Part shown: piece after piece, positions 1-10,994 of the stretch | Layout: each line of letters begins with the position of its first letter | Numbering within the stretch: the first letter of the stretch is position 1 | Source of the DNA: Pseudoscleropodium purum | Lineage: Eukaryota; Streptophyta; Bryopsida; Hypnales; Brachytheciaceae | Length of the DNA: 64,000 nt | Assembly (NCBI GenBank): GCA_963969395.1 | Contig: OZ017798.1 | Span: forward strand, 24,420,173-24,484,172 | Reading direction: 5' to 3' | Program-made: the position numbers and the translations under genes | Notes under the pieces: model-generated | Databases searched by the model: none | What the model saw: the letters and a program-made list of their open reading frames with translations, nothing else | Told to the model about the DNA's origin: nothing

Positions 1-3000
1 CGAACAGGCCTGCTTCAGTACACACGTTGCGCAGATCGGCTCCATTGAAGCCCTATCATACACGAAGGACAGCCACAACAATTCCTCGATAAATAGGCAT
101 ATACCAAGTGTCCCAGATCGCCGAAGGTACAACATTCACCTAAGCTAAGCATCTCACCAACAAAATTAATGCAAGATACATGTCACCGCTTGTTGATGAC
201 AAAACCGAGAATAGTGTCATGGGAACACTGACGGTACGGATCGTTATCATATATATGACTGCTCTTTCAAAATAGCCACAACAGCGCAATATACAAAACA
301 TGAAAAAACTCTACCTCGGCAAGCTTGACAACAGCTTCGTAGTCGATCTCTCCATGCTTCGTAATACCAGATGCATGAATTTTCAAAATCTCTGTCCGAG
401 ATTGCTCATTTGGTAGTGGAATTTCAATCTTTCGATCCAAACGACCTGGTCGGAGTAGAGCAGGGTCAAGCACATCCGGCCGATTTGTCGCCATGATCAT
501 CTTTACCTGAATTCCCTCGTAAATGTGAATAATGAGACGAAGCATTCGCAAATATGCGGAATTTTCACACCTGCGTCTCTCTGTACAGTGCCAGGAAATC
601 TCAATAAATTCAACATTATCAGAATGGATTCAGGATTCCCCGTTACCTTGCCAAGCTGATCAAAACCATCAAGCTGATTTAACAACTCCATCAAAGTGCG
701 CTGAATTTCTCGATCGGCACTTGTGCCCTCGCTAAACCGACGACCCCCAATTGCATCAATCTCATCCATAAATATGATGCATGGCTGCAAAAATAATAAT
801 TGACACATCAGCAAGCCAAAATAAAACATGTGAACAAGAATGACAATAGACACCAAGACGAGCACAGGCCATGCAATTGTCTCATCTAAACAAACAAAAC
901 CAAAGGCAGATGGAGAGAGATAGTACTTGATGGTCTCGAGCATAACTAAACATCTCCCTAATGAGCCTTGCACTTTCTCCTATGTACTTGTCCACAATCG
1001 CACTAGAAACCACCTGCACAGATATAAAACAATATATCAGACACAAAAGCATCTCACAAAAGCAACTGTTGCGTGCATCTATGCCGACCAAAATCCCATC
1101 ATCGACTTGTTACAGAAGTCTAAGTAATTCAATTCAGAAAAATAAAAAAAAAGACGGAAGTAACAGAAAATAGACGAGAAAAACAAATTGTAGAACCCCC
1201 TACTACTTCAATCTAAAACCTTGGAAAACATCAGTCTACGCATTTACATTTATGTGCTGTAAAAGTGTTGCATTCAAGGAGGTCAGCTGCACGTCAGGCA
1301 GATTTTATTCGGTCCACTGTGACTGAGAGAAGCTTCCTCTTACCTTTAAGAAATTAGCATCAATGTTGCTGGCAATAGCTCGTGCCAGAAGGGTTTTCCC
1401 GGTTCCAGGGGGGCCATACAGTAATACACCCTGTAGGAGAAAACCATCAGAATACATGAAAACTCTGATGAAATACTGCAGTTCAACGACGGTTCAAAAA
1501 TGGATATACAGATGAATGATTTACCTTAGGAGGCTTAATACCAACTCGCAAGAAGAGTTCTGGGTTCATAAGCGGCAACTCAATCGACTCACGAAGCTCC
1601 CGAATTTGGTCACTTAGTCCTCCAACAGCTGAGTAGCTAATATTTCCAGGATCCTCGTGAAGCATATTGTAGACTACAGGGTCAACCTAGAGACGCGCAT
1701 TATTGAAATATTAGGGTACAGATACATGCACGGCTCGTTTACAAACAAATCAAATTCACAACCGACTCGACGTGATGAATTAGATCATAATCCTCCAACC
1801 CAGTGAATACTCCCCAAAATGTGGTACACCAATGATCGAATGAATGATAGTTACAATCTAACAGAATCCGCGCTTTAGAGTTTGAGAATCACTCTCAACA
1901 ACCAAACTCACCTCTCTTGGAAGTGCTCGCATGATTGTGAGAGTAGTCATGTCTAGTGCCACTCGAGTACCAGCCACCAACTTCTCCTTATCGACCTTAT
2001 TGCGGCATCCGACGACATACCGCGGACCACTGCTAGCCTTCACAATTACTGTCCAACAAAAAAACAATTGAAAATGAATAACTACTACTGATCAATCCCA
2101 TCAAATCCCGATACCAAAGAACCACGGTTTCTACAAATACTCTAAGGTCCGCTAATCTACTAGTCTCCACAACTATGAGCAACGATGGCTATGGAGGATC
2201 CATTAGCGGTAAGATTAACAAGAACGGACTCTCATAAATCAAAAAACCCTAGGGAGCGGGGCGGGTAGGGGTTTTGATACGGTTCCACTTAGGGCTGAAT
2301 CAAAACTTTACAAAATGGGTATCCCAGGGATTGTTCACATGGAACTTTGGTCTTTACAATTACTGCCCAACAAAATAAAAAATTGAAAATGAATCACAAC
2401 TACTGATCAATCCCATCAAATCCCTATACTAATGACCTTTGTTTCTTATGAACAAACTAATCTACTGGTCTCCCTGGAAGCTAACCATCAAATGCGTACA
2501 GAATCGAGCTCAAAAGAAGCAATGCTACCAATCTGAAAGTCATCCTAAGCGCAATTGAATACTAAGCGCGTAGGGTTTGTGATTAGGTTTCACTTAGGGC
2601 TGAATCAAAAATTTACGAAAATACGTCCCCTCGGCTTTGATCATTTTGTTTTGTACAAAAATACACTAAGGTCCGTTGATTTACTAGTCTCCCACTTAAG
2701 CTAAACATCAAATGTCCCAAGAATCGAGCTCTAACGAAGTCACAAGATCGATCTGCGTGTCTTCGAAATCAGAAAAGGAAGCCAAACACTCACATCGTTC
2801 GGAATCCAGTTGTCTCAAAACTTCGCCGATGATTTGGCCCACGCTCTGCAGCGCCTTCAAGTCGTCCTCCGTCTTGTCAAAGTCCTTCCTCGCAGTCTTC
2901 ACATTTTCTCGCACTGAAAACAAACCCCACGAATTTAGCCCCAATGCACCCGAAACCTAGCACATGAATGGATGCCGTGGGCGCGACAACCTAATGCCGG

Positions 3001-3100
3001 GTAAAGTGGAAAACTCACGATTGCGCAGGCTGGAATCCAGCTCCTTGTGCTGCATGAGCTTGCGCCGATAGTCAGCCCGCACCACTTCGGGATCCGCCAT
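1..3100 (-). CDS. RPT4: 26S proteasome regulatory ATPase subunit RPT4 (S10B), 3' end outside window
   Basis: AAA+ ATPase of the 19S base ring, which unfolds ubiquitylated substrates and opens the 20S gate in cytosol and nucleus. Nine exons were placed by GT-AG sites and matching phase: 3019-3100, 2794-2913, 1912-2048, 1525-1686, 1344-1430, 927-1013, 647-784, 315-506 and 1-52 (continues beyond the window). The visible 352 residues run from an N-terminal coiled coil ([14 protein letters not shown]) through the OB region ([10 protein letters not shown]) to the AAA core, with Walker A GPPGTGKT, Walker [10 protein letters not shown], and sensor and arginine-finger region [20 protein letters not shown]. 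All key residues are intact. ATG at 3100 is chosen because it opens [15 protein letters not shown], which fits RPT4 N-termini. Only about the last 45-50 codons are missing. Intron 2 (2049-2793) is unusual: it contains degenerate duplications (see findings). The family call is very secure. Confidence 0.96.
2049..2735 (-). repeat. Degenerate direct duplications inside RPT4 intron 2
   Basis: Three related blocks lie at about 2045-2180, 2348-2512 and 2640-2735. Shared strings include the AATTGAAAATGAAT and CTGATCAATCCCATCAAATCCC tracts (first two blocks), the TACTAGTCTCC tract (first and third) and an AGAATCGAGCTC string (second and third). The second block also carries a copy of the exon 3 acceptor and first exon bases at about 2355-2365. 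A copy of the gene's 5' leader (AACGATGGCTATGGAGGA, near 3155) is found near 2178. The blocks are diverged, so this is an old local duplication. Confidence 0.75.
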
Positions 3101-4293
3101 GACGATCACAGGCAGCTTGGAGTCGGAAATGGAAGGAGCTGCAGTAGTGCCGATGAGTAACGATGGCTATGGAGGAGCGATTAGGGTTTCAGCACAGGCC
3201 CTTCGCTTGTGCAAGGGAGAGTATGCAGACAAACCTTTGAAACTCGGTTTCAGGAGAAAGACTCGATGATGAAGACGAAACTCATTCTCCCCGTGGCGTT
3301 CTAACATCTAGGAAAAATTTCTTTTTCAATTTACTTAAGTATGTTTACACTCGGTGTTAAAAAGTGTTGTTATTGAGGATATTAAGAATAAAATTAGACC
3401 TACTTATGGATTAGATTCACATTGCAAATATCATCCCTATCACTAAATGCAAATATACCTTTAGCCTTTTAACCCTAAACAAGTGATATAAATTTTTTTT
3501 TTTTCGTAGACTACTATGTGTGTTCATTTTTCAAAATTCCCATGTGCAAATCTGAAGGGTGTAGAGTTGATTCAACCATACAAAGCGAATTAGGATAAAT
3601 TTAGGAATACTATGGTAATTTTTGATCCATTGATTATCTTTTGGGGTATGGTTTTTTCTTTGGCAAAATGGATTTAGATGTGAGGAAATCATGGGTGAAA
3701 TGGGGTTCCTTTTTGCTTCGAGGGTCTCAAAGTCAAGCCTAACTTCTTTATCTGCTTAGCACCTCCACTAGCAAAACTAAGGTACTGACACTTGTCCATT
3801 TGGAAAAATGGTGAAAGGTATAAAAACATGCCATATTTGAAGAAGTTTATCGAGGTACTTTAAACACTTCAATTTCAAGACCCATTATTCACAAAATTTG
3901 CCAAATTGCATACCTTTACCATTTGCAAGTATTGAACAACTAAAATCAATGCCAACTGAGGCTATCAACGTATAGAAAAATTTTAGTCAAACTCATTAGG
4001 AGGATGTTTGCCGAGGGAAGCCGAATGCAATTTGCCTCAGTGTTCAAGGAAACTTGATGAACTTTCGGCTACAATTAGCCAATAGGTGCTGAGTGAATTT
4101 GGTTGTGCAATTAGAAACGTGCGGTGAGCATTGGAAAGATGGGCAGTGTTCACTAAAGGAACCTATAAACCAATGGATGTTGATCTGCCCCAATGCCATA
4201 AACACACAAGTGGTTGCTTCTCCTGATTTAGATGAGTGATACATCAATATACAAAATAAAAGGAAGACTTATAAATTCCAATTTATTGGATGA
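3101..4293. other. RPT4 promoter side, then unassigned AT-rich DNA
   Basis: About 3101-3300 is GC-balanced and should hold the RPT4 5' leader and core promoter; I see no convincing TATA box. From 3300 the composition drops to AT-rich. Short broken open frames occur on both strands at 3700-4250, but none matches a family I recognise. The retrotransposon inserted at the right end, splitting whatever was there: the same unassigned sequence should resume at 11000. Confidence 0.5.
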
Positions 4294-4942
4294 TGTTGCG
4301 GACGGCAACTCTTCGACGGAACCAAGATCAAATTTGAGGGGATACCTCAAATCAGAGACAAGAACAAGCTAGAAGTGAGGGGATTCCTCACACATAACTC
4401 AGAACATGCTTCAAGATGAGAAAACTAGAAGATGTATTGATAACATGAAGTCAAAGAATGACTGGGTACAACTAGTGTTGAAGAGAGTCAGGGACAATGG
4501 CCCTTGACTCTCTATTTATACTAGACTAAGGAACCTTCTGGAGTAAGGCCTTGGAAACCTTTGGAAATATCCGTAGGTCTTTCCAGAAGCTTGTGGAAGC
4601 TTCTGGAAACTAGGAGGATCTAGTGGAACCTTCTGGAAGCTTGTGGAAGGTTCCGGAAGCTTGTGGAAGGTTCCGGAAGCTTGTGGAACCAAATGGAATC
4701 TTCCGGAAGCTTGTGGAAGCTTCCGAAAACTAGTAGAACTGAGTAGAACCTTCCGGAAGCTTCCGGAAACAAATAGAAACTAATGAAGACTAGTGGATTC
4801 TACTAGAATCATTGGAAACAACTTGTACACTAGGCCACCGCTTTTGAGAAGGTTCTTAAGAGGCATCCTTGTTGCAAAGGCGGTGGAGACTCTATTAGGG
4901 ACGAAACTACTAGATAAGGCTCGGTATGGCACGTCCGTGACA
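4294..4942 (-). repeat. 3' LTR of the chromovirus (649 bp)
   Basis: It starts TGTTGCGGACGG and ends CCGTGACA on the plus strand, matching 10416-10994. It is 70 bp longer than its partner because of extra copies of a 20-bp unit (exact tandem copies at 4641-4660 and 4661-4680) and one adjacent variant. A minus-strand TATAAATA lies at 4513-4520. Confidence 0.96.
4513..4790 (-). promoter_or_regulatory. Same TATA/HSE-like array in the 3' LTR, expanded by tandem repeats
   Basis: TATAAATA at 4513-4520 (minus). Phased GAA/TTC units run through about 4590-4615, 4630-4720 and 4748-4775. Here the 20-bp unit ttgtggaaggttccggaagc is repeated in tandem, so this LTR holds more pentamers than the 5' copy. 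Confidence 0.7.
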
Positions 4943-4955
4943 TCACCCCCCTTTC
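4943..4955 (-). promoter_or_regulatory. Polypurine tract next to the 3' LTR
   Basis: The minus-strand read is GAAAGGGGGGTGA directly abutting the 3' LTR, the expected plus-strand DNA primer site. Its position independently confirms the LTR boundary and the orientation. Confidence 0.85.
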
Positions 4956-5386
4956 AAAGAACGAGTTCCACGAGTTCACCTGTGGGCCAATAGCATGAAT
5001 AGAAAAGAGAATATTCACGTGGGACTTCACGTGACTGCAACAAAAGAAAAGAATGTTCGGTGTACAGAATACCGTTAGACGAAATGTTGGCGGCAAAAAG
5101 GCGGCGAATGGCGGCGAGTCCGACGGCGGTAAGAAATAGTAGCGCTGCTAAACTAAAGTATAAGGCCGTGTGAATGACAACATGAGACATCGGCAAGGTG
5201 GTGATTACGATGTTATCGACTTTTTCGGCCGACTTGAGTTCGAAGGCTTGTCCCCTCAAAACTGAGCTAGTATATTGTTACCTCATCGATACCACCACCG
5301 TTTTAGTTCAAAGTCTCTGCATCTGCACCAACACCAAGAAAAATCTTGCAGAACTTGGTGTTGGTGTTGGTTCAGACGCATTAAAT
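4956..5386 (-). other. Post-pol region of the element with a hydrophobic open frame and a hairpin
   Basis: Between the chromodomain stop and the polypurine tract a 101-codon minus frame (5259-4954) has no ATG at its start but an internal ATG and a long hydrophobic run (LYFSLAALLFLTAVGLAAI). Its position is where envelope-like frames occur in some plant Ty3 elements, but it is short and shows no recognisable envelope feature. A perfect 13-bp hairpin (5326-5338 with 5354-5366, 15-nt loop, CACCAACACCAAG arm) lies at its upstream edge. Confidence 0.4.
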
Positions 5387-8300
5387 TCAAACGCTCCTTG
5401 GTTTTTGCGGATACTGTCGATGAAATTCTTGAATCATTTCAGGGGCGTTGTCGAGATTAGAAGCAGGCTCCCATATTCTTTCGCTGACTTCGTAGCCTTG
5501 CCAATGCACAAGATATTCAAGTCGTCGTCGATGGATGCGGGAGTCAAGAATCTCTGAAACTTCAAATTCCTCTTCACCTTTGATTTCAATTGGAGGCGAA
5601 GATTCTTGAATCCTTCCTAGCAGTGTTGATTCTTTGTAGGGCTCGAGAAGAGAGACATGAAATACGGGATGAATCTTCATAGAAGGAGGTAGTTCCAATC
5701 GATAAGCCACCTTGTTGATTTGTTTGGCGACTGAAAACGGCCCTAGGCGGCGGTAGTCAAGTTTGTCAGATGGCCGTCGAGCCTTTAAATTTCGACGGAG
5801 CAGCCAAACCTTGTTTTCAATAGAAATCAAAGGATGTTACTTGCGAGACTTATCTGCATTGGTTTTCTGATGCTCCTGAGCTTCAAGAAGTTTTTCTTTC
5901 ATCTGCTTCTAGATATCAGATAGTCGGGTAGCAAGGTCTGTAGCAGCTGGATTCTCTGATATGTTGAGATTGAATTGATCAAACTTTGGATGATGGCCGT
6001 AATTTGCAAAGAAAGGTGTCTGTCAGGTAGACCCTTGCAATGTATTGTTGTATGCAAACTCCGCCAGTGGCAACAAGTCCGCCCAATTATCTTGATGGTA
6101 ATTGATGGTGCAGCGCAAGTACTGCTCCAACACTTGGTTGACGCGCTCGATTTGTCCGTCGGTCTGAGGATGGTATGCTGAAGACAATTTGATCTCCACC
6201 CCTAGGATTTTGAACAAGGATTGCCAAAATTTGGATGTAAATTGCGTCCTACGATCAGAGATAATATCGGCGAGTAAGCCATGGATTCTGTAGACATTGT
6301 CTACAAAGAGCTTTGCCGTTTCTTCGCCGGTAATTGTTTTGTGACACGGAATAAAGTGCATCATCTTGGTGAGCCGGTCGACAACAACAAAAATAGAATC
6401 AAAGGTCTTGGACGGCGGAAGATCCACTATGAAATCCATGGATATGGATGTCCATGGCTTCTCAGGAATTGGCAATGGTTGAAGTAGTCCGTATGGCCGA
6501 TGACGACGAATCTTGGACCTTGAACAAATGTCACATGTCGTGACGTATTCTTTAACGGCCTTCCACATTTGGGACCACCAGAAATCCCGAGATACGAGCT
6601 CCATGGTCTTGTTATAACCAAAATGTCATGCCGATGGAAAATCGTATCGGGATTGGAGCACTCGAAGCCGACATGGGCCTTCAGAAACATAAAGCAATCC
6701 TTGATAATATAGCAGCCCATCTTGGAACTGGAATCTTGGATCATAATCATCTCGGAGTGTCTCACCTCCATATGATTTACGGATCTGCGGACTGGACGTA
6801 GGTTGGTTTGGAGATTCCAAATCTACAACCTCTGAATCAAGAATTTGAGAGTCCATTCTTGGGATTTCTCCAAGGCTGGAATTACCAGCATTGTTCTTGA
6901 GTTTCAAGGCCAAAGGATTAGATTGCAAACTCACTCGGATTTCTTGGAGAAACGATGTATCTACCGAAGTTGTGGCGCGCATAGCCTTGACCTGGAGTTG
7001 TTCGGGCTTGATTAGAGTAGACCGTTGCTGATCGTAAGCTGCGTCTCCCTCTTTGGGTACAAGATACGCTCGTCGAGAAAGAGCGTCAGACCGAATTTGC
7101 TGGGAACCGGGGCGGTAGGTGATGACAAAGTTGAAGCGCGAAAGCGATATACTCCAACGGGCTTGTCGTCGATTCAACACCTTAGCAAACATGAAATACT
7201 CGAGATTTTTGTGGTCGGTATAGACTGTAACCGGATGTTGAGCTCCTTCGAGGAAATGTCGCCACTCTTGGAATGAATCAACAATAGCTAAGAGTTCCTT
7301 GTCGTGGATTTCGTAATTGATCTCCGCGGCAGTGAACTTTCGTGAATGGAATGCGACAGGATGGAGGCGTCCGTCTTTGCTAGATTGCGAGAGGACCTCT
7401 CCAAGTGCAAAATCAGAAGCATCCGTTTCTAGGAAGAACGACTTTTGAAAGTCAGGATGTGTCAAGATAGGCGCTGTTGTAAATGCCTTCTTCAGAGTTT
7501 CAAATGCTTGGCCTGCTTCCGTAATCCACTCAAGCTTGTCTTTGCAAGTCAATCGAGTCAACGAAGCAGCAATGTTGGAATAGTTCTAGATGAAGATTCG
7601 ATAGAAGTTTGCGAATCCCAAGAAACATTGAACGTCTCGAATGGTTGCCGGTCTCTTCCACTCGATCACCGTCTGGATCTTCTTTGGGTCCATGGACAGA
7701 CCCTCTCCAGAAACAATGTAGCCCAAGAACTCGACTTAGGGTTGGTGGAAAACGCACTTCTCGAGCTTGGCGTATAGTCCAGCATTGCACAGCTTTTCCA
7801 ACACTAATTGAACGTGTTTTTTGTGGTCCTCTTCGTTCTTCGAGTAGATGAGAATATCATCAAGGTAGCAAACCACAAAATCGTCCAAGAATTCACGGAA
7901 GATATCGTTCATCAAATGTTGAAAGATAGGAGGTGCATTGGTAAGACCGAATGGCATGACATTGTATTCAAAATGTCCATACCTTGTTCGGAACGCAATC
8001 TTCCATTTGTCACCTTCCTTGATGCGTACTAAGTTGTACGCTCCGCGAAGATCAATCTTGGTATAGATTTTTGCCTAGCCAAGCTGATCGAGAAGTCCGG
8101 AGATGAGTAGTACTGGATACCAATTCTTGATCGTGACTTTGTTCAGTCCACGATAATCCACGCACATTCGAAGGGACCCATCTTTTTTCTTCACAAATAA
8201 GATAGGAGCTCCTGCCGATGATTTGGAGTGCTGAATAAAATTCTTTGCAAGATTTTCGTTTAGGTAATCTCGCAACGCAGCAAGTTCGTTTTGGGAGAGA

Positions 8301-9106
8301 CCGTAGATTGGGCCAAATGGCGGTTGCGCAGCTTCTTGTAGTTCGATGCCGCAATCGTACGATCGATGTTGAGGAAGCGTATCGGCGTTCTTCTTCTCAA
8401 ATACGTCCCGATATTGCTCATATTGTGTTGGTAACTCGGTTGATCTTTGAAAGGGTTGAGGCATCGGAATTGTATACACTACAAACATATTCCCCTTCTT
8501 TGCAGCTCTCATAAAAGCTCGGGCTCCGACCATCAATGGTGTTTTAGCCTTGATCCTTTGTACTTGATGTGAATGAAGTTTTGGGGCAACTACAAGATAT
8601 CTAGGTGTAGTTTGGAACGTTAGCTTTCGCTTATTCCAATCTATATCAGGATTATTTCTATCTAGCCAAGAAAGGCCTAAAATAAGAGGATTAAAAGGGG
8701 AACTGATGACGTTGAAAACAACGGTGCTTTGATGTCCTTCTAGGCTGATGTCTAAGGATTTAGTCTCGTGTGTGACATCTTCCGAGATCAAGGGTCTACC
8801 ATCGATAACTTTTACTACAACATGATATTTTTTAGGAATTACGGGAAGGTTATGTTGTTCTATAAAGTCTTTATCAATAAAACAGGCAGAGGCTCCGGAA
8901 TCTAGCAAGGCTTTGACCTTTATGATATGCGAATAAAAATCTATTTTAAATGGAATATCAAAACATGGAGAGGCTTCAGAAGATAAGATAGGACCTGATG
9001 ACTTGACAATATCTGCTAGCCGCACGGTCCCTACTGTGGCTGGCTGATGTCGTTTTCCGAGTCCATTTCTTCGCATCTCGGCTCGGAAGTGCTTGAGGTG
9101 TATCAA
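5387..9106 (-). pseudogene. pol: pol of the chromovirus: PR-RT-RNaseH-IN-chromodomain, seven stops
   Basis: One continuous register with no internal frameshift. Aspartic protease: DSGAS at about 8900. Reverse transcriptase: [10 protein letters not shown] and YLDD at about 7860-7850. RNase H: ETDASDF and YTDHKNLEYF. Integrase zinc region near 6640-6540 (CDIC present, but the first expected His reads Tyr and a stop follows). Integrase core D-D-E visible in SMDFIVDLP, ISDRRTQF and GQIERVNQ. The C-terminal chromodomain at about 5570-5430 (FEVSEILDSR, YLVHWQGY, RIWEP) keeps its aromatic positions. In-frame stops lie at 8075, 7736, 7586, 6626, 6023, 5909 and 5837. The product cannot be made in full. 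Confidence 0.93.
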
Positions 9107-10017
9107 AATTTGTGCAGCTTTGGAACTGCAACCTTCGTAGAACAGTTGTGTGCGCGGTGGTTCTTTCCTCTACAATACATGCACAAGTCTTCCTTTCGAC
9201 GTCGATCTTTTTCTTCTTGAGTCAATCTCTTGACTCTTGAGGCGTCGATTTGCATGGGCTCTGGCATTGACATACTTGAAGATGTTTGGCGAGTTGGAGC
9301 TGCATACTCTGCTCGATAGAATCCAGGTGTTGATCGTCGCTCTTGTCGACGCTCAAACAGTCGATTATCGCAATTAACTGCTTGAGTCGCGGCCTCAGAT
9401 AGAGTGGTCGGTTTGGGCAAGTTCAATAGCAAGTCTTTTACATCGTCACGCAGTCCCCATCGAAACGTGTTGATGAGGACGTTGTCGTCCCACTCTACGT
9501 CGCAAGCGAGTTGTCGAAATTCTGCAGCATATGTTGAGGCTACACGCGATCATTGTTGTAGAGTTCGAAGTTTTGTTGTTGCTATGAGGGCTCGATCATT
9601 TTCTCCAAAAATATTATTGAATTCTTCTAAGAATTGATCAAGGTTTGCCAAAAGTGGAGAATTTTTTTCCAACAATGGCGAGAACCATGATAACGCAGTT
9701 CCGGTAAGCAAGGTTCCAATGAGCCCAACTTGTATTTTTGCGGTTGGATATCTTTGGGGTTGAAGGCGGAAAACAAGCCGAATTTGATTCACAAAGTCTC
9801 GAAAGTTTGTTCGGTTCCCATCGAACTTGTTTGGCAAACTTACTCGAGGTTCTTTTGGCGCCGGCGGAATTGGATTTGTCGTTGATGCCGAAATATAGAC
9901 TGGAGCGTGGGCAACTTGAAGTTGTTCCAAAGTATTTCGCAGATTGGCATTTTCTTGCTGCAACTACTGCAGCATGGCCAAGACGTCGTTCATCTGGATA
10001 GCAGGAACGTCACCCAT
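9103..10017 (-). pseudogene. gag: gag of the chromovirus (capsid and nucleocapsid), two stops
   Basis: The frame opens at ATG 10017 (MGDVPAIQMNDVL) and runs to TGA at 9103-9105. A coiled-coil-like start (LQQENANLRNTLEQLQ) is followed by a retrotransposon gag core (PNKFDGNRTNFRDFVNQI) and a CCHC zinc knuckle at about 9190-9150, with C-x2-C-x4-H-x4-C spacing ([14 protein letters not shown]). In-frame stops at 9964-9966 (TAG) and 9550-9552 (TGA) break it. Both look like single C-to-T changes from CAG and CGA. The end of gag overlaps the start of the pol frame, which lies in the -1 register. Confidence 0.9.
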
Positions 10018-10368
10018 CTTGAATAAAGTACTTCTTGAAGGCTTATAAGTAGATGAAGTAACAAATCCTTGTGTCGTGTACTCTTGGGATGACTACAGGA
10101 AGTAAAGATCTCAAAAAATTCAAGTAGAATTCTTCGCCTCGCTCTCGAATGATGATATCTCTTAGTTCGGCCTTTGACCTGAATAGAAAACGTACTTCCA
10201 AAATAATTGGAGTTGTGGAAATAGGAAGACGATTCAAGTCCATGTACTAACTCTCATGAAGACTGGCTAAAAGGAAAATATCAGCTTAGAAGTGGGTAAT
10301 CTACAACCTCTAAGGCGTCACAACTCCTTGAAGAAGAGGGGTAATCCACGCTCTATCTTGCAAGAGTA

Positions 10369-10382
10369 GACTCTGATATCAA
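10369..10382 (-). promoter_or_regulatory. Primer binding site, initiator-Met tRNA type
   Basis: The minus-strand read is TTGATATCAGAGTC, close to the plant initiator-tRNA-Met complement TGGTATCAGAGC used by many plant LTR elements. It begins about 33 nt inside the 5' LTR edge, a larger gap than usual, and has mismatches consistent with decay. Confidence 0.7.
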
Positions 10383-10415
10383 AAAGAACTAGAGAAAGAT
10401 GGACTCTCTTCAAAC

Positions 10416-10994
10416 TGTTGCGGACGGTAATTCTTGGACGGAACCAAGATCAAATTTGAGGGGATACCTCAAATCAGAGACAAGAACAAGCTAGAAGTGA
10501 GGGGATTCCTCACACATGACTCAGAACGTGCTTCAAGATGAGAAAACTAGAAGATGTATTGATAACATGAAGTCAAAGAATGACTGGGTACAACTAGTGT
10601 TGAAGAGAGTCAAGGACAATGGCCCTCGACTCTCTATTTATACTAGACTAAGAAACCTTCTGGAATAAGGCCTTGGAAACCTTTGGAAATATCCGTAGGT
10701 CTTTCCGGAAACTTGTGGAAGCTTCCGGAAACTAGGAGGATCTAGTGGAATCTTCCGGAAGCTTGTGGAAGCTTCCGAAAACTAGTAGAACTGAGTAGAA
10801 CCTTCCGGAAGCTTCCGGAAACAAATAGAAACTAATGAAGACTAGTGGATTCTACTAGAATCATTGGAAACAACTTGTACACTAGGCCACCGCTTTTGAG
10901 AAGGTTCTTAAGAGGCATCCTTGTTGCAAAGGCGGTGGAGACTCTATTAGGGACGAAACTACTGGATAAGGCCTGGTATGGCATGTCCGTGACA
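10416..10994 (-). repeat. 5' LTR of the chromovirus (579 bp), the active-promoter copy
   Basis: It pairs with 4294-4942 and is directly followed by the second GATGA. Because the element reads on the minus strand, this copy contains the promoter for the genomic RNA. It holds a TATA box at 10635-10642 and phased GAA/TTC blocks upstream of it (10700-10822). Confidence 0.96.
10635..10830 (-). promoter_or_regulatory. LTR promoter: TATA box plus heat-shock-element-like pentamer array (5' LTR)
   Basis: A minus-strand TATAAATA sits at 10635-10642. Upstream of it in transcription order are three blocks of alternating GAA and TTC pentamers in exact 5-bp phase, at about 10700-10732, 10750-10780 and 10797-10822. 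The last reads GAAccTTCcgGAAgcTTCcg. Alternating nGAAn/nTTCn units in 5-bp register are the known binding site of trimeric heat shock factors. That this drives heat-induced transcription is inference. Confidence 0.7.

Larger units (their letters stand above)
4294..10994 (-). mobile_element. Ty3/gypsy LTR retrotransposon, chromovirus clade, full-length but decayed
   Basis: A 6,701-bp element transcribed on the minus strand. Both ends are TG...CA LTRs (4294-4942 and 10416-10994), flanked by a perfect 5-bp target duplication GATGA (4289-4293 and 10995-10999). Reading from the 5' LTR the order is primer site, a leader of about 400 bp with a 66-codon ATG frame (10243-10043), gag, protease, reverse transcriptase, RNase H, integrase, chromodomain, polypurine tract and 3' LTR. 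This order and the chromodomain after integrase define chromoviruses, which integrate preferentially in heterochromatin. Nine in-frame stops make it non-autonomous now. Hand comparison of the LTRs gives about 16-18 differences over about 579 aligned bases plus one 70-bp length difference, so the insertion is neither brand new nor ancient. Confidence 0.97.

Noticed and set aside
6427..6771. 114-codon minus frame in the retroelement
   Set aside because: It is a shadow in a different register. The pol register reads integrase here.
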